35,486 bases of DNA, from the NCBI GenBank assembly GCA_019114205.1, contig DXFY01000072.1, positions 1-35,486 of the forward strand, read 5' to 3'. The notes beneath the pieces were generated by a model that saw nothing but the letters and a program-made list of their open reading frames with translations, did not search any database and was not told where the DNA came from. Below are positions 35,301 to 35,486 of the stretch, piece after piece. The translations under genes were made by a program, and so were the position numbers. Position 1 is the stretch's first letter. Each line of letters begins with the position of its first letter. The stretch is from Candidatus Tidjanibacter gallistercoris (GTDB lineage: Bacteria; Bacteroidota; Bacteroidia; Bacteroidales; Rikenellaceae).

Positions 35301-35461
35301 TAAGACTGCTGCCTCTCCTGCTGGAGTTCGACGGGGAACCCTTCGGCATAGCGGGCAGCCTTCTTCTCGATGTTCCGTGCCACGAACGTGAACGAAAGCT
35401 GATAAGCACAAGCGATAGCCAAAATAATCGCAATTGCTTTGATAGCGCCTCTGTTTTGCAT
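32354..35461 (-). CDS. secDF: Fused protein-export subunit SecDF
   Basis: A 1035-residue fusion of SecD (about 1-690) and SecF, as is common in Bacteroidota. SecDF uses the proton gradient to pull exported proteins across the inner membrane with SecYEG. Visible: a first membrane segment (AIKAIAIILAIACAYQLSF), the GLDLKGG motif (80-86) of SecD, the GMAVDANVLIYERVKEELRAGKG block, the SecF signature GLNYGVEFSGGRTFVIRF, and NDKVVVFDRIRE. An insertion at ~260-328 in the periplasmic part of SecD is strongly acidic (rich in E, D, A). The ending KTTSAKAAK is basic and short. The ATG at 35461 is near the window edge, so the promoter is outside. Its 3' end has a clear terminator. Confidence 0.97.
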   Translation of the reverse strand: MQNRGAIKAIAIILAIACAYQLSFTFVARNIEKKAARYAEGFPVELQQERQQSYLDSIKSQKVFLGFTYKQVKEREINLGLDLKGGMNVMLEISVEDVVRALSNDSQDPVFNAALSQARSEQKTSAEDFITLFSRAYADLSGDAPLALIFNTQELREKISPTSTNEQVIRVLREEAESAIDNSYNVLRSRIDRFGVTQPNIQKIGASGRILVELPGVKEPERVRKLLQGTASLEFWLTYNNTEIFPMLEQANTVIRELQKASDASRTAEEQEALQETEVVDATEITDGEVTEVTVREESAEQDLLAELENHPDAAAMTAGEDAMEEFPLFAKLSPALAETGQVMNGPVIGYAKSYDTAAVNSMLNTPQVRMMLPRDVKLMWGVKPIDPAETTYELYAIKANTRDGKAPLDGAAVADARGDFAEQGSAAEVSMTMTPTGSKTWARMTADNIGEFIAIVLDGYVYSAPRVNSEIPNGRSAISGNFTIQEARDLANVLKSGKLPAPARITQEAVVGPSLGQESINSSMISFVIAFCCVLLYMMIFYNKAGAVASIALVANLFFLFGVLASFGAVLTLPGIAGIVLTMGMAVDANVLIYERVKEELRAGKGLSLAVNEGYKNAMSAIIDSNVTTIITGIVLFVFGNGPVQGFATTLIIGILTSLFTSLFITRLIFSGMLSRGKSIRFSNKWSENFLQNVHVNFLGIRKWAYGVSLLLIVISAVSLMTRGLNYGVEFSGGRTFVIRFDQIISDNAVRYALDETFMSDDVAGDAAYKSFEVKQFGSEAQMQKRITTQYMYDDDSQDATNTVERLMYEALAPLFAEPITFEEFHSTATNPYGIISADMVGPSVASDITRNSFIAVFIGLIAIGIYIIIRFRRWQWGAGSVIALAHDAFLTIGVFSLFYGILPFSMEVNQSFIAAILTIIGYSINDKVVVFDRIREYIALYPKRTMFENINNAINSTLSRTINTSATTFVVLLAIFLFGGEVIRGFVFALMFGIVIGTLSSIFLATPVSYDLMSRKSREVVSGTKTTSAKAAK

Positions 35462-35486
35462 TGTAAGTAAGAGTTATTATTTTTTC

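Overview
This window looks like the chromosome of a GC-rich member of the Bacteroidota, probably a gut Rikenellaceae (Alistipes-like) organism. The reasons are: (i) at least eleven genes or gene pairs are preceded by the Bacteroidota -7 element TAnnTTTG, with few good Shine-Dalgarno sequences; (ii) SecD and SecF are fused in one long protein; (iii) lipoproteins have Bacteroidota-style lipoboxes, and one has a fimbrillin-like start; (iv) the gene content (MetH, MqnC, BipA, CdaA, RmuC) fits. The genus is inferred; the phylum is well supported.

Layout. 1-775: an AT-rich fragment, the C-terminal end of a RhuM-family protein, followed by about 440 bp with no recognisable gene; probably the edge of an acquired island. 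776-7456 (minus): a putative operon of secreted glutaminyl cyclase, B12-dependent methionine synthase (metH), an M20 amidohydrolase and a SpoU-type RNA methyltransferase. 7595-8866 (plus): serS, divergent from it. 9204-11531 (minus): a large lipoprotein of unknown function. 11827-13235 (plus): a 2[4Fe-4S] ferredoxin, then the menaquinone (futalosine pathway) enzyme mqnC. 14115-17236: divergent bipA (minus) and aroB (plus). 17649-20475: divergent queG (minus) and a long-chain acyl-CoA synthetase (plus). 21190-28541 (minus): an EamA transporter, an arginine-deiminase-family enzyme, a YgjP-like metallopeptidase, an RlmB-type methyltransferase, an ABC-F ATPase and rpe. 28627-29922 (plus): rmuC, divergent from rpe. 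30804-35461 (minus): the c-di-AMP synthase cdaA and fused secDF.

Most genes are housekeeping: amino-acid, cofactor and tRNA metabolism, translation factors, RNA methylation and protein export. Gene borders are often marked by strong hairpin terminators and TAnnTTTG elements. Several genes probably sit alone or in short operons.

The unusual part is the non-coding DNA. Seven spacers of about 400-900 bp, from 336 to 32353, carry no convincing gene. Those examined are rich in C over G on the plus strand, and some hold diverged short repeats. I found no phage, CRISPR array, insertion sequence, rRNA or tRNA, and no clear new defence or biosynthetic system. The best leads are the RhuM fragment at the left edge, an operator-like palindrome at the ferredoxin promoter, repeats in the spacers after mqnC and aroB, and a possible leaderless small ORF ahead of the acyl-CoA synthetase.
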